Notes under the pieces: model-generated
The model's database searches: none
Seen by the model: the letters and a program-made list of their open reading frames with translations, nothing else
What the model was told of the DNA's origin: nothing
Position numbers and translations under genes: made by a program
From: Closterium sp. NIES-65
Lineage: Eukaryota > Streptophyta > Zygnematophyceae > Desmidiales > Closteriaceae
Assembly: GCA_948144175.1 (NCBI GenBank)
Contig: CANXME010002337.1
Span: 2,402,001 to 2,466,000 of the forward strand
Length of the DNA stretch: 64,000 nt
Direction of reading: 5' to 3'
Shown here: positions 34,395 to 44,689 of the stretch, one piece after another
Numbering within the stretch: position 1 is the first letter of the stretch
Layout of the letters: each line of letters starts with the position of its first letter

Positions 34395-34613
34395 TGTGAG
34401 AATAGTAGGTGTGGGGCCTAGGCTTAGTAGCCTAGGCCCACACTAGGAGGTAGGTGGGCTTGCTCTAGAACTAGGAGTTAGGGTTTACTAAGGAGAATTG
34501 GAAGGAAGAATGGAGTGGACTAGCAAGCAGCAGGACACACAAATAGAAAACCATAAGGGGTTGTACTCAGTACTAAGCACCCCACTGCAGGCTAGACAAA
34601 TAATATTCTGACA
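34395..34613 (-). repeat. 3' LTR of element F
   Basis: 219 bp; on the minus strand it runs from TGTCAGAATATT to CTATTCTCACA. It differs from the LTR at 44220 at about three positions. An internal inverted repeat, GGGCCTAGGCTTAG / CTAGGCCCACAC, lies near 34414-34442. Confidence 0.92.
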
Positions 34614-34663
34614 CACCCCCATAGCCAAAGTGGGGTGTAATCAGCAGAGCAGGCAAAGCAGTA

Positions 34664-34706
34664 CAAGCTCAGGGTGGATCACAATGTCACCACACATTCT
34701 GAGCAC
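34664..34706 (-). promoter_or_regulatory. Conserved 43-nt 3' UTR block (element F)
   Basis: Same block as in the coding copia elements, in the minus orientation of F. Confidence 0.7.
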
Positions 34707-35236
34707 AGGTTAAAGAAGCAATAGTTTAAAGTTAAGAATTATGAGCAAAGCTAGTGGTAGTCACAACGGGCAAGTGAGGAGGAGGAGGGAGAGTGAGGGG
34801 AGAGGAGATAGGAGGAGACGGCTGAAGCTGCAGACACACGGGCAACAGGAGGCAGACTGGCACAGCGGCTACCGGACTAAGCGCCCGGACTACAGGAGTA
34901 ACAGGCCCCGCGGCTAAAGTAGCGGCAGACGAGCAACGGACCCACGGGCGGCTGGCGTAGAAGTCTAGCTCACTGGGCTACCGGGACAGCGCCCCGGACT
35001 ACAGGTGTTGCGGACTACAGTACGGTAACTTCCATGCAGCTTCCCCAAACAGTCCCACCCCCCTGACACACACCCGCTGCTACACCGCTAGCTCCACTCC
35101 CACGCACCCCCCTTAAACCCTAAACCCCAGTCTCCCACACAACCACCCCCCTCAGCGACAGCTGCAGCAGTGGGAGACGAAGGAGGAGGAGGAGCAAAGG
35201 GAGGAATGCACACCAGCCACCCCCATACCCGCAAAC

Positions 35237-35262
35237 GGGGGGGGGGGGGGGGGGGGGGGGGG
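35237..35262 (+). repeat. 26-nt G homopolymer
   Basis: Uninterrupted G run inside element F. The length is possibly unreliable. Confidence 0.8.
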
Positions 35263-35339
35263 AGAGCAGAAACAGTGCGCACGAGGGCGAAGACAGTAGC
35301 AGAGCGCACGAGGGCGCGAGCACGAGGCACGAGCAGCAC

Positions 35340-35930
35340 CAGGCACATGCAGCACAGGGCAGCATAGGCACGGGCAGCACAGGGCAGCACAGGCACGGGC
35401 AGCAACAGGCACAGGCAGCACAGGCACGGGCAGCACAGGCACGGGCAGCACAGGCACAGGCAGCAACAGGCACAGGCAGCACAGGGCAGCACAGGCACGG
35501 GCAGCAACAGGCACAGGCAGCACACGCACGGGCAGCACAGGCACGGGCAGCACAGGCACAGGCAGCAACAGGCACAGGCAGCACAGGGCAGCACAGGCAC
35601 GGGCAGCAACAGGCACAGGCAGCACAGGCACAGGCAGCATAGGCACGGGCAGCACAGGCACGGGCAGCACAGGCACGGGCAGCACAGGCACAGGCAGCAA
35701 CAGGCACGGGCAGCACAGGCACAGGCAGCAACAGGCACAGGAAGCACAGGCACGGGCAGCACAGGCACGGGCAGCACAGGCACGGGCAGCACAGGCACAG
35801 GCAGCAACAGGCACAGGCAGCACAGGGCAGCACAGGCACGGGCAGCAACAGGCACAGGCAGCACAGGCACGGGCAGCACAGGCACGGGCAGCACAGGCAC
35901 GGGCAGCACAGGCAGGGCAGCACAGAGCGT
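35340..35930 (-). repeat. 15-bp tandem array (CAGGCACGGGCAGCA) in element F
   Basis: Roughly 35-40 units of CAGGCACGGGCAGCA with CAGGCACAGGCAGCA and shorter variants. Both minus-strand open frames through it are repeat translations (Cys/Leu/Pro or Ala/Cys), with no sign of selection as protein. Confidence 0.88.
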
Positions 35931-36220
35931 ACCGGGTCCAGGGGCGGCAGCTGCTGCAGGCGCTGGCGGCGGCTGCTGCTGCAGGCTCTGGCGGCGGCTG
36001 CTGCTGCTGGGCAGCGGTGGCTGCTGCGGCAGAGCGGCGGCGGCTGCTGCTGCTGGTAGAGCGGCGGCTGCTGCTCCTGGGTCGGTGGCGGCAGCTGCTG
36101 CAGGATCTGGCGGCGGCTGCTGCTGCAGGCTCTGGCGGCGGCTACTGCTGCAGGCTCTGGCGGCGGCTGCTGCTGCAGGCCTGGCGGCGGCTGCTGCTGC
36201 AGGGCGGCGGCGTCTGCTGC

Positions 36221-36349
36221 TGTCAGATTTATATGACATAGTTGCTGTAGGCTATAGTGGGGTAGCACATATGGGGTACAGGGTTTCTAGGGTTGTATTT
36301 GTACCCAATCTTTCCTTAGTCATTTCATTCCTGTTTTCCTTGCTTCACA
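36221..36349 (+). repeat. 5' LTR of element G
   Basis: 129 bp from TGTCAGATTTAT to TGCTTCACA. Matches 43543-43671. Confidence 0.93.
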
Positions 36350-36360
36350 TGGTATAGAGC
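36350..36360 (+). promoter_or_regulatory. Primer-binding site of element G (1-nt shorter)
   Basis: TGGTATAGAGC directly after the LTR: the initiator-Met primer complement lacking one C. Element H has the identical variant at 45169. Confidence 0.75.
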
Positions 36361-37446
36361 GGGTCCTGCCTTAGGACCGTTTTTTTAGGGCCCACCGAAG
36401 CGCGCCCCGAGGCGCGCCTTTTTTTAGCGACCCCTCGGGTCGCCTTTTCCCTCGCGGCCCCGCTGTCCCTCAGACGCGGCCCCGCCACCTCTCCTGATCG
36501 CGGCCCCGCCGCCTGCTTGACGCGGCCCCGCCGCCTCCCCTGACGCGGCCCCGCCGCCTCCCCTGACGCGGCCCCGCCGCCTCCCCTGACGCGGCCCCGC
36601 CGCCTCCCCTGACGCGGCCCCGCCTCTACTGCCGCGGCCCCGCCGCCGCCTCTGACGGCCCCGCCGCTGCACCCTACGGCCCGCCGCTGCACCCTACGGC
36701 CCGCCGCCTCTGACGGCCCCGCCGCTGCACCCTACGGCCCGCCGCTGCTCCTGCCGGCCCGCCGCCTCTGCTGACGGCCCCGCCGCTGCTCCTGCCGGCC
36801 CGCCGCTGCTCCTGCCGGCCCGCCGCTGCACCTGCCGGCCCGCCGCTGCACCCAGCGGCCCGCCGCTTCACCTGACGGCCCCGCCGCTGCACCTGCCGGC
36901 CCGCCGCTGCACCCTACGGCCCGCCGCTGCACCCTACGGCCCGCCGCCTGCACCTGCCGGCCCGCCGCTGCACCTGCCGGCCCGCCGCTGCACCTGCCGG
37001 CCCGCCGCTGCACCTGCCGGCCCGCCACTGCACCGGTCGACCCGCCGCTGCACCTGACGGCCCCGCCCCTGCATCTCCCGGCCGAGCCGCCCCAGCAGCC
37101 GAACCGCCCAACGCCGAGCCGCCCGGGACCCGAGCCGCCCTGCCGCCGAGCCGCCCGGGAGCCGAGCCGCCCTGCACCCAAGCCGCCCAGCCGCCGAGCC
37201 GCCCGGGAGCCGAGCCGCCCTGCACCCGAGCCGCCCAGCCGCCGAGCCGTCTTGGAGCCGAGCCGCCCTGCGCCCCAGCCGCCCAGCCACCGAGCCGCCC
37301 GGGAGCCGAGCCGCTGTGCACCCGAGCCGCCCGGTCGCTGAGCTGCCTTTCTGCAGAGCTGCACGACCTGCCCTGCCTGGTGAGCACAGTCCCACTGACA
37401 CTGCGAGCTCTTTCCCTACTGCTTGCACTGCGTCGCTGTCGTCGCC
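36361..37446 (+). repeat. GC-rich repetitive leader of element G
   Basis: Untranslated leader of about 1.1 kb. It holds 23-bp units TGACGCGGCCCCGCCGCC+TCCCC (about 36518-36626), then about 20-bp GGCCCGCCGCTGCACCTGCC units (36830-37040) and CCGAGCCGCCC-type repeats (37080-37330). No coding evidence. Confidence 0.75.
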
Positions 37447-40400
37447 ATGGCTACCCCTAGTGTCCTAGCTTTCGACGCTGAGGGTCGCGCCATTGATTTT
37501 GAGGTCTGGTTAGACGACCTGCAGCTGTTCTTACAGTGCGACAGGGCTGACGACCTTTCTCTCTTTGACCTCACCTCTGGCGCCTCTCCTGCTCCTGCTG
37601 CTGATGCTGATCCCTCTGTCCGCTCTCAGTGGGCCACCCGCGATGCTGCTGCACGTCTTGCTGTGCGTCGCCACCTCCCTACCTCTGAGCGTGCGCACTT
37701 TAGCGAGTACAAGAGTGCTCAGACCTTGTACGACGCTGTAGTTGCGCGCTACTCCTCCCCTGCCACTGCTGCACTGAGCCGTCTCATGCTTCCCTACCTC
37801 TTTCCTGACCTCTCTGCCTTTCCCACTGTTGCTGACCTCATTACGCACCTCCGCACTAGTGTCACTCGCTACCGCGCCGCCCTTCCTGCTGAGTTCTGCG
37901 CTAAGAACCCCCCCCCCATGTACATCGCTCTCTACTACGTAGTCGCGCGCCTCCCTGACTCCCTTCGCGTCGTCAGGGACCACTTTCTCGCTCTCTGTCC
38001 CACCACCCTCACCGTCGACCTCCTCGAGAAGGCCCTCCTCGCAGCGGAGAAGAGCATAGTCGCTGTAGGTGCTTCTCGTGGTGACCCTCGCACCCCCATC
38101 TTTGAGGGGTGCTCTCCTTCCCCCTTGCTGCCCTCTGTTGCCTCTGCTGCTGCTGTCGACCTGCTTGGTCTTGAGTCGGTCGGCGCGGCGTCTACCCCTA
38201 GTGGGAGACGTCGCTCTAGCAAGGGCAAAGGGGGCAAGGGCGCGGGTGGAGCTGGAGGGGGCGGTGGCGGTGGCGGCGGTGGCGGCGGAGGGAGTGGGGG
38301 TGGTGGCGGGACTAGTGGCGGGGCTGGCGGTGGTGGTGGTGGCAGCAGCGGCGGAGACGGTGGTGGTGGTGCCAGCGGTGGTGGTGGTGGCAGCGGCGGA
38401 GGTGGAGGCGGCGGAGGTGGAGGCGGTGGAGGCGGCAGCGGAGGAGGCGGTGGTGGTGGAGGAGGTGGAGCTGGTCGGGGTGGTACCCAGCAGCGTAGCG
38501 GCGGTGGTGGTGGCCAGCGCTCGCAGCGGCAGCAGCAGCAGCGCTCGCGGGACATCCCTCCGCCTCAGCAGCTTCGTGAGTGGTACGCTGGGCGTCAGAG
38601 GGGTGGGGGTACTGGTCCCTGCACCTACGTTCTTCGTTCCGGCGACCGCGCGGGTGAGCAGTGTGGGGGTGCCCACGCCACCCAGCGATGCTTTGGCCGC
38701 CTGACGGACGCTTGGCGTCGGCAGTTCCCTGGGGCTAGTGAGATCCCTCGCTGGGATGAGCTTCTTAGGGCTGGTGTAGCGATCTTTGATCTTGATTTTG
38801 ATGCTATCCTTGCTGCTATGTATGCTGTGGATTATAGTGAGGAGAATGAGGGTTACCGGTGTTTCCAGCCCGACCCGGGCATAGGTGCTGCTGCGCTAGG
38901 TGCTTGTGAGGCTGCTGCTCTAGGTGCCAGTGCGTCTGTGCTCTCAGGTACTGGTGAGACTGCGCTCTCAGGTACTGCGTCGTCCTCGTCCTCCCTCACT
39001 TTCACACTTGACTCCGGGGCCTCTCGCTCCTTCTTTCGGGACCGCACTACCCTTACGCCGCTCGGCCGGCCGGTTGCGGTCTCCCTTGCTGACCCCTCTG
39101 GGGGTCCGGTCCTGTCTCACTTCTCCACTGTCCTCCCGTGTCCGGCTGCCCCTTCGGGCACCCTGTCTGGTCTGTACCTTCCCTCGTTCTCTACGAACTT
39201 GGTGAGTGGAGCGGACCTGCAGGATGTGGGGGTTCACTAGTTCACTCCTGCGAGTCAGCGGGTGACCCACTGCACGGAGGCACGCACAGGCCGCCACCTG
39301 GCCACGTTCTCACGTCGGCCTGGGTCGAGTCTCTACACCCTGACAGTTGAGTCTCCTCCTGTCCCTGCGTCTGGTCAGGTGGCTGCGTCAGGTCAGGTGC
39401 TTGCTGCTGCGTCCCGGTCAGGTCCTGAGTCTGCCCCCTGTTCTTGTCGCCTCCTGTCTCACGAGACTCTCCTGTGGCACCACCGTCTTGGCCACCCCTC
39501 CTTGCCCCGTCTTCGGAGCATGGCTTCCCGTGTCCTTGTCTCTGGTCTTCCCCAGTCTCTCCCTCCTCTCCCCTCCGGGCCAGGACCTTCCTGTGTCCCC
39601 TGTGTCGAGGGTCGCCTCCGGGCTACTCCTCACTCCTCCCACTTCCCCCCGACAGAGGCTCCCCTGCAGACGCTTCACATGGATGTGTGGGGCCCAGCCC
39701 CCGTCCGTGGGCAGGGTCACGAGCGCTACTTCCTGTTGGTGGTTGACGACTACTCGCGTTACACCACAGTCCTCCCCTTGCGCAGCAAGGGTGCGGTCAC
39801 TGAGGTGCTGATCGACTGGATCCGCGAGGCTCGTCTCCAGCTCAGGAAGAGCTTCGGCTCGGACTTTCCTGTTCTGCGTCTGCACTCGGACAGAGGCGGA
39901 GAGTTCTCTTCTCGCCTTCTGCGAGACTACTGCCGTGCACGGGGGATCCGCCAGACCTTCACGCTTCCGGACTCACCACAGCAAAATGGGATTGCTGAGC
40001 GCCGCATTGGCATGGTCATGGATGTCGCTCGTACGTCCATGATGCATGCGGCTGCCCCCCATTTTCTGTGGCCGTTTGCGGTGAGGTACGCGGCGCATCA
40101 GCTCAACCTTCACCCCCGGGTCTCTCGGCCTGCGATGTCCCCAGCCTTGCTGTGGACGGGGAAGGTTGGCGATGCGTCTGTGTTCCGTGTCTGGGGATCT
40201 CGGGCGTTTGTCCGCGACTTGTCTGCGGACAAGCTGTCCCCTCGTGCTGCTCCCTGTGTCTTCCTTGGCTTCCCCACTGACGCCCCAGGGTGGCAGTTTT
40301 ACCACCCCTCCTCTCGTCGTGTTCTGTCCTCCCAGGACGTCACGTTTGACGAGTCAGTCCCCTTCTACCGTCTCTTCCCCTACCGCACTCCTTCCCTCCC

Positions 40401-43336
40401 CCCTCCCCCGGACTTCCTTGTGCCGGTTCCCCCCCCAGTAGACCCCCTCCCCCCTCAGGTTCCTGCCCCCTCAGGTGTGTCCCAGGTAGACGCCGTTGAC
40501 CCGGTCGAGGTTACTGGTGACTCTGGTGCTGCTGCGGCTGTTGAGCCTGGGGGTGCTGACTCTGGGGGTGCTGTACGCGGGGGTGCTGAGCCTGGGGGTG
40601 CTACTGCTGGGGGTAATGGGCCTGAGGGTGCTACTGCGGAGGGTGCGGAGCCTGGGGGTGCTGAGCCGGGGGGTGCTGTGCCTGGAGGTGCTGGGTCCGG
40701 GGGTGCTGGGTCGGGAGCTGCTGAGCCTGGGGGTGCTGAGCTGGGAGCTGCTGAGCCTGGGGGTGCTGCGTCTGGAGCTGCTGAGCCTGGGGTTTCTCCT
40801 GCTGCTGCGTCTCGCCGGGAGCCCCTCTCTCCACAGGAGCTGCGCGAGTGGTTCGCTCGCCGCTGGAGGCGTGCTGCTGAGTCTGGAGGTGCTGCTGGAG
40901 CTGGAGCTGGAGCTTCTTCGACCGTCGAGGGTGCGGGTGCTGCCGGTCCCGGAGCTGCTGGACCTGCGGGTCCTCCTGGAGCTGGAGCTGCTGAGGGCGT
41001 TGGTGCTGAGTCTACTGCTGTTGGTCCTGCCGCTGGAGGTGTGGGTGGCGCTGGTGCTGTCGCTGAGGGTGCTGGTGCTGTCCCTGGTGAGTCTGGAGCT
41101 GCCGCGCGGCCTCGACCGTACTTCGTTCCGCTCCTGCAGCAGGTTCTTGGTCTTTCTCCTCCAGTAGAGGGTCCACCGCCTGTCCAGTCGCAGTCCCTGC
41201 TGGAGCCTTCCTCTCCACTGCCTGCTCCCTCTCCTTACACTGGTCCTACTGGAGGTCTTGCTGAGCGTCGTGAGCCTGCGTCTCGTCCCGCGTCGCCTGT
41301 TCGTGCTGCTCGCGCTAGTGGTCGCAGTTCGCGTCAGCGTCCTCCTCCTGTCCCTGGCACGCACCGGATGTCTTTGCGTCCGTCCACTGCTCCTCTGCGT
41401 GCCCCTTTGCCTTCTCCTCCTGAGTCCTCTCTTCCTGCGCTTGCCGACCCTGAGTCGGACTCTCTTCGTGCTGCCAGTCCTACTGTCACGCGTCTGCTTG
41501 CTACTGTCGTCACTAACCCCTCTTTTGAGTCCACTGCTGCGTCTGCTCTAGTCGCTGAGCTCGTCGACTTTGCTGCTCGCTGTCGTCTCGACTACGCTGC
41601 TAGTCTTGTTGCTGAGTCTGCGTCTGTCTGTCCTCCGTCCGTCGGGGGTGAGTGTGCTCTTGGCACGGACGTCCTAGAGGACAGGCAGGAGGAGTTACAG
41701 TGTCTAGCGGCTGCTTCACCTCATCTCGCGTCTGTACTGCTTGCCCCTGAGGGAGACCCGGATGCACTAGACATCCCGACTCCGCGTTCTTACGCGGAGG
41801 CCGTAGAGGGTCCCTACTCCTCTCAGTGGCAGGCAGCTATGGATGCAAAGATGGCTTCCTGGAAGTCCACAGGCACCTACGTTGACGCGGTTCCCCCTCC
41901 TGGGGCGAACATCGTCAGTGGCATGTGGATCTTCAGGGTGAAGCGGCCGCCGGGCTCTCCACCTGTCTTCAAGGCACGGTACGTTGCTCGTGGCTTCAGT
42001 CAGCGGCAGGGAGTTGACTACTTTCAGACCTTCTCTCCCACCCCGAAGATGACTACTCTTCGGGTGCTGCTGCACATAGCCGCTCAGCGCGACTACGAGC
42101 TTCACTCTCTTGACTTCAGCACTGCGTTCTTGCAGGGTAGCCTGCACGAGGAGATCTGGCTTCGCCGTCCACCTGGCTTCACTGGGACTTTCCCTCCTGG
42201 CACCCAGTGGAGCCTCCGACGGCCAGTCTACGGTCTCCGCCAGGCACCGCGTGAGTGGCACGACACACTGAGGACTACACTTGCGGCTCTTGGGTTTGCT
42301 CCTTCTACTGCTGACCCGTCGCTGTTTCTTCGCACCGACACTTCCCTGCCGCCGTTCTACATCCTCGTGTACGTCGACGACTTGGTCTTTGCCACAGCAG
42401 ACACTGCTGGACTCGCCTACGTGAAGTCCGAGCTGCTGAAGAGACACACGTGCACAGACCTGGGTGAACTGCGCAGCTACCTTGGCTTGCAGATTACTCG
42501 GGACAGAGCACGCCGCACCATTACCTTGACTCAGTCACACATGGCGCTTCGGCTTCACGTACTCCTCGCCTCAGGCCACTCCTCTGCCTACTCGCCACTC
42601 ACTCTCAGCTCTGCCTTCGGATGAGTCCGTAGAGTCGAGTGGTCCGTATGCAGAGCTTGTTGGCTGCCTCATGTACCTGATGACCTGCACATGACCTGAC
42701 CTTGCATACCCTCTGAGCATTCTTGCTCGCTATGTTGCTCCTGGGAGACACCGACCGGAGCACATGGCTGCAGCGAAGAGGGTATTGCGCTACTTGTGCA
42801 GCACGTCGGGCATGGGGCTAGTGCTTGGAGGGCGGAGTCCAGTGGTCCTTACCGGCCACGCGGACGCTTCTTGGGCTGACGACCATGCTACGCAGCGGTC
42901 GTCACAGGGTTACACCTTCAGCCTTGGTTCCGGCTCTGTCTCGTGGCGGTCTACTCGCTCGTCTTCGGTTCTCGGCTCCAGTTGTGAGGCTGAGATCTAC
43001 GCCGGGGCCATGGCTGCACAGGAGCTTCGCTGGCTCACCTACCTGCTGACCGACCTTGGAGAGCCGCCTCGTTCTCCTCCAGTGCTGTACGTAGACAACA
43101 AGGCCATGCTGGCCTTGTGTCGAGAGCAGCGCTTGGAGCACAGAACGAAGCACATTGCTCTCCGCTACTTCCTTGCTCGTGAGCTGCAGCAGCGTGGTCA
43201 GTTGCGACTTGCGTACGTGGCCTCTGAGGCCAACACTGCTGATGTGTTCACCAAGGCACTCGCGCCTTGTGACCATCAGCGCTTTTGCACCCAGCTGGGT
43301 CTTGTGCCTGTCTTGCCTCACTTGCTCTCCTCTTGA
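37447..43336 (+). pseudogene. Copia gag-pol of element G, inactivated
   Basis: Starts at [10 protein letters not shown] (37447). Gag is followed by a long Gly-rich linker (about 38250-38490), the CTYVLR...CGGAH...C cluster, protease ([12 protein letters not shown] near 39005), pre-integrase (WHHRLGHPS, CVPC), integrase ([34 protein letters not shown]), a GGAEP-type linker, RT ([19 protein letters not shown]) and RNase H (DASWADD, EAEIYAG, DNKAM, ANTADVFTKAL). Damage: TAG at 39238-39240 where relatives have CAG, a 17-nt deletion near 42545 that shifts the frame, and TGA near 42698 where relatives have CGA. Everything upstream of 42545 is in one frame. Confidence 0.92.
40530..40795 (+). repeat. 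15-bp GGAEP minisatellite in element G pol
   Basis: Units of GGGGGTGCTGAGCCT and variants between integrase and RT; in frame, with variants such as GAAEPGGAE. Confidence 0.85.
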
Positions 43337-43438
43337 CTTCACTTGTACTGTGACATATATATATGCATGCTCTTGCTTGTCTAGTTTTATATATATGTCT
43401 GTACTCCTGCATGTGAACTGGCCTCTGGCCCTACTCTT

Positions 43439-43481
43439 GTGCTCGGACTGTGTGGTGACTTTGTGATCCACCCTGAGCTTG
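43439..43481 (+). promoter_or_regulatory. Conserved 43-nt 3' UTR block (element G)
   Basis: Identical to the block of element A at 3937-3979. Confidence 0.7.
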
Positions 43482-43542
43482 CTTTGCTTTGCTTGACTGG
43501 TCTTGTGACCCCTTGTTCTCCCCCACTTTGCCTATGGGGGTG

Positions 43543-43671
43543 TGTCAGATTTATATGACATAGTTGCTGTAGGCTATAGTGGGGTAGCACATATGGGGTA
43601 CAGGGTTTCTAGGGTTGTATTTGTACCCAATCTTTCCTTAGTCATTTCATTCCTGTTTTCCTTGCTTCACT
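43543..43671 (+). repeat. 3' LTR of element G
   Basis: Preceded by the polypurine-like TATGGGGGTG. Same as the 5' LTR apart from the final base. Confidence 0.92.
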
Positions 43672-43676
43672 GCTGC

Positions 43677-44219
43677 TGCAGGCCTGGCGGCGGCTGCTGC
43701 TGCAGGGCGGCGGCGGCTGCTGCTGCAGGATCTGACGGCGCCCCGCGGGTCCCGCAGGGGGCGTCGCGACGAGCAGGGGCGACGCCCCGCGGGTCCCACA
43801 GGGGGCGTCGCGACGAGTAGGGGCGACGCCCCGCGGGTCCCGCACGGACGTCGCGACGAGCAGGGCGACGCCGCGCGGGTCCCGCAGGGGGCGTCGCGAC
43901 GAGCAGGGGCGACGCCCCGCGGGTCCCGCACGGACGTCGCAACAAGCAGGGCGACGCCGCGCGGGTCCCGCAGGGGGCGCCGTGACGAGCAGCGGGGAGG
44001 GCAGCGCGCAGGCCCCCCCGAGGGCGCTCCGACGGACGGGAAAACCGCCGCGCGCCCCGAGCGCGCGGCGGGCAGAAAAAGCCGCCACGCGTTCGAAGCG
44101 CGTGGCGGGATAAAAATGCACTGCCGCGCACCAGGGGCGCGCGGCGGATAATACGGCAGCGGAAGTAGGTGGTGGGCCCGATGAACTAGGCGGCAGGATC
44201 TTGCCGGCTCTAGATACCA
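43677..44219 (-). other. Leader region of element F
   Basis: 5' interior of F on the minus strand: TGGTATCTAGAGC (44207-44219), a primer site with one inserted base relative to TGGTATCAGAGC, then GC-rich repeats of about 55 bp (GGGGCGACGCCCCGCGGGTC and similar, 43735-43990). No coding domain. Confidence 0.6.
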
Positions 44220-44438
44220 TGTGAGAATAGTAGGTGTGGGGCCTAGGCTTAGTAGCCTAGGCCCACACTAGGAGGTAGGTGGGCTTGCTCTAGAACTAGG
44301 AGTTAGGGTTTACTAAGGAGAATTGGAAGGAAGAATGGAGTGGACTAGCAAGCAGCAGGACACACAAATAGAAAACCCTAAGGGGTTGTACTCAGTACTG
44401 AGCACCCCACTGCAGGCTAGACAAATAACATTCTGACA
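44220..44438 (-). repeat. 5' LTR of element F
   Basis: 219-bp match to 34395-34613; CTTAT follows as the second copy of the target duplication. Confidence 0.92.
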
Positions 44439-44689
44439 CTTATATCCGGTGCTCGATTATAAGCGCATACCTAAAAGGCTTACAGATTATAACCGCATAC
44501 CTATACCGTACACATTATAACCGCCACCCTGTTTTTTTGTTGTTTTTTTAACTTGAAGACATTTTATACATTTAATCCACTAGCATATCATGTTAGTTAA
44601 TCTACAACTAGTTTATCTACTTCTAGTTAATCTACTTCTACCTACGAGCCTCACACAGGCTTCACCATTTTCTAGAAATCTACCCTACT

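Larger units (their letters stand above)
36221..43671 (+). mobile_element. Copia element G, recent but defective
   Basis: Complete plus-strand copia element inserted in a CTG-rich stretch of element F. Its 129-bp LTRs agree at all positions except the last base. The 5-bp duplication GCTGC (36216-36220 and 43672-43676) is consistent but lies in a repeat, so the borders are uncertain by a few bases. The coding region has a stop, a 17-nt deletion and another stop. Confidence 0.92.
34395..44438 (-). mobile_element. Non-autonomous LTR element F (LARD-like), hosts element G
   Basis: The 219-bp LTRs are nearly identical and are flanked by CTTAT (34390-34394 and 44439-44443), the 5-bp target duplication inside the pogo-like element. 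Its own interior is 34614-36220 and 43677-44219. It has the complement of a polypurine tract, the conserved 43-nt block, a long 15-bp array and a GC-rich leader, but no retroelement protein domain. The 7.4 kb between is copia element G. Confidence 0.88.

Noticed and set aside
35340-35930. Regular short repeats resembling a CRISPR array or a Cys-rich secreted protein gene
   Set aside because: Units are contiguous 15-mers without unique spacers, and the Cys/Leu/Pro translations are direct products of the repeat inside a gene-less LTR element.
36670-37430. Gly/Arg-rich minus-strand frames in the leader of element G
   Set aside because: Low-complexity translation of GC-rich tandem repeats in untranslated leader, open in several frames.
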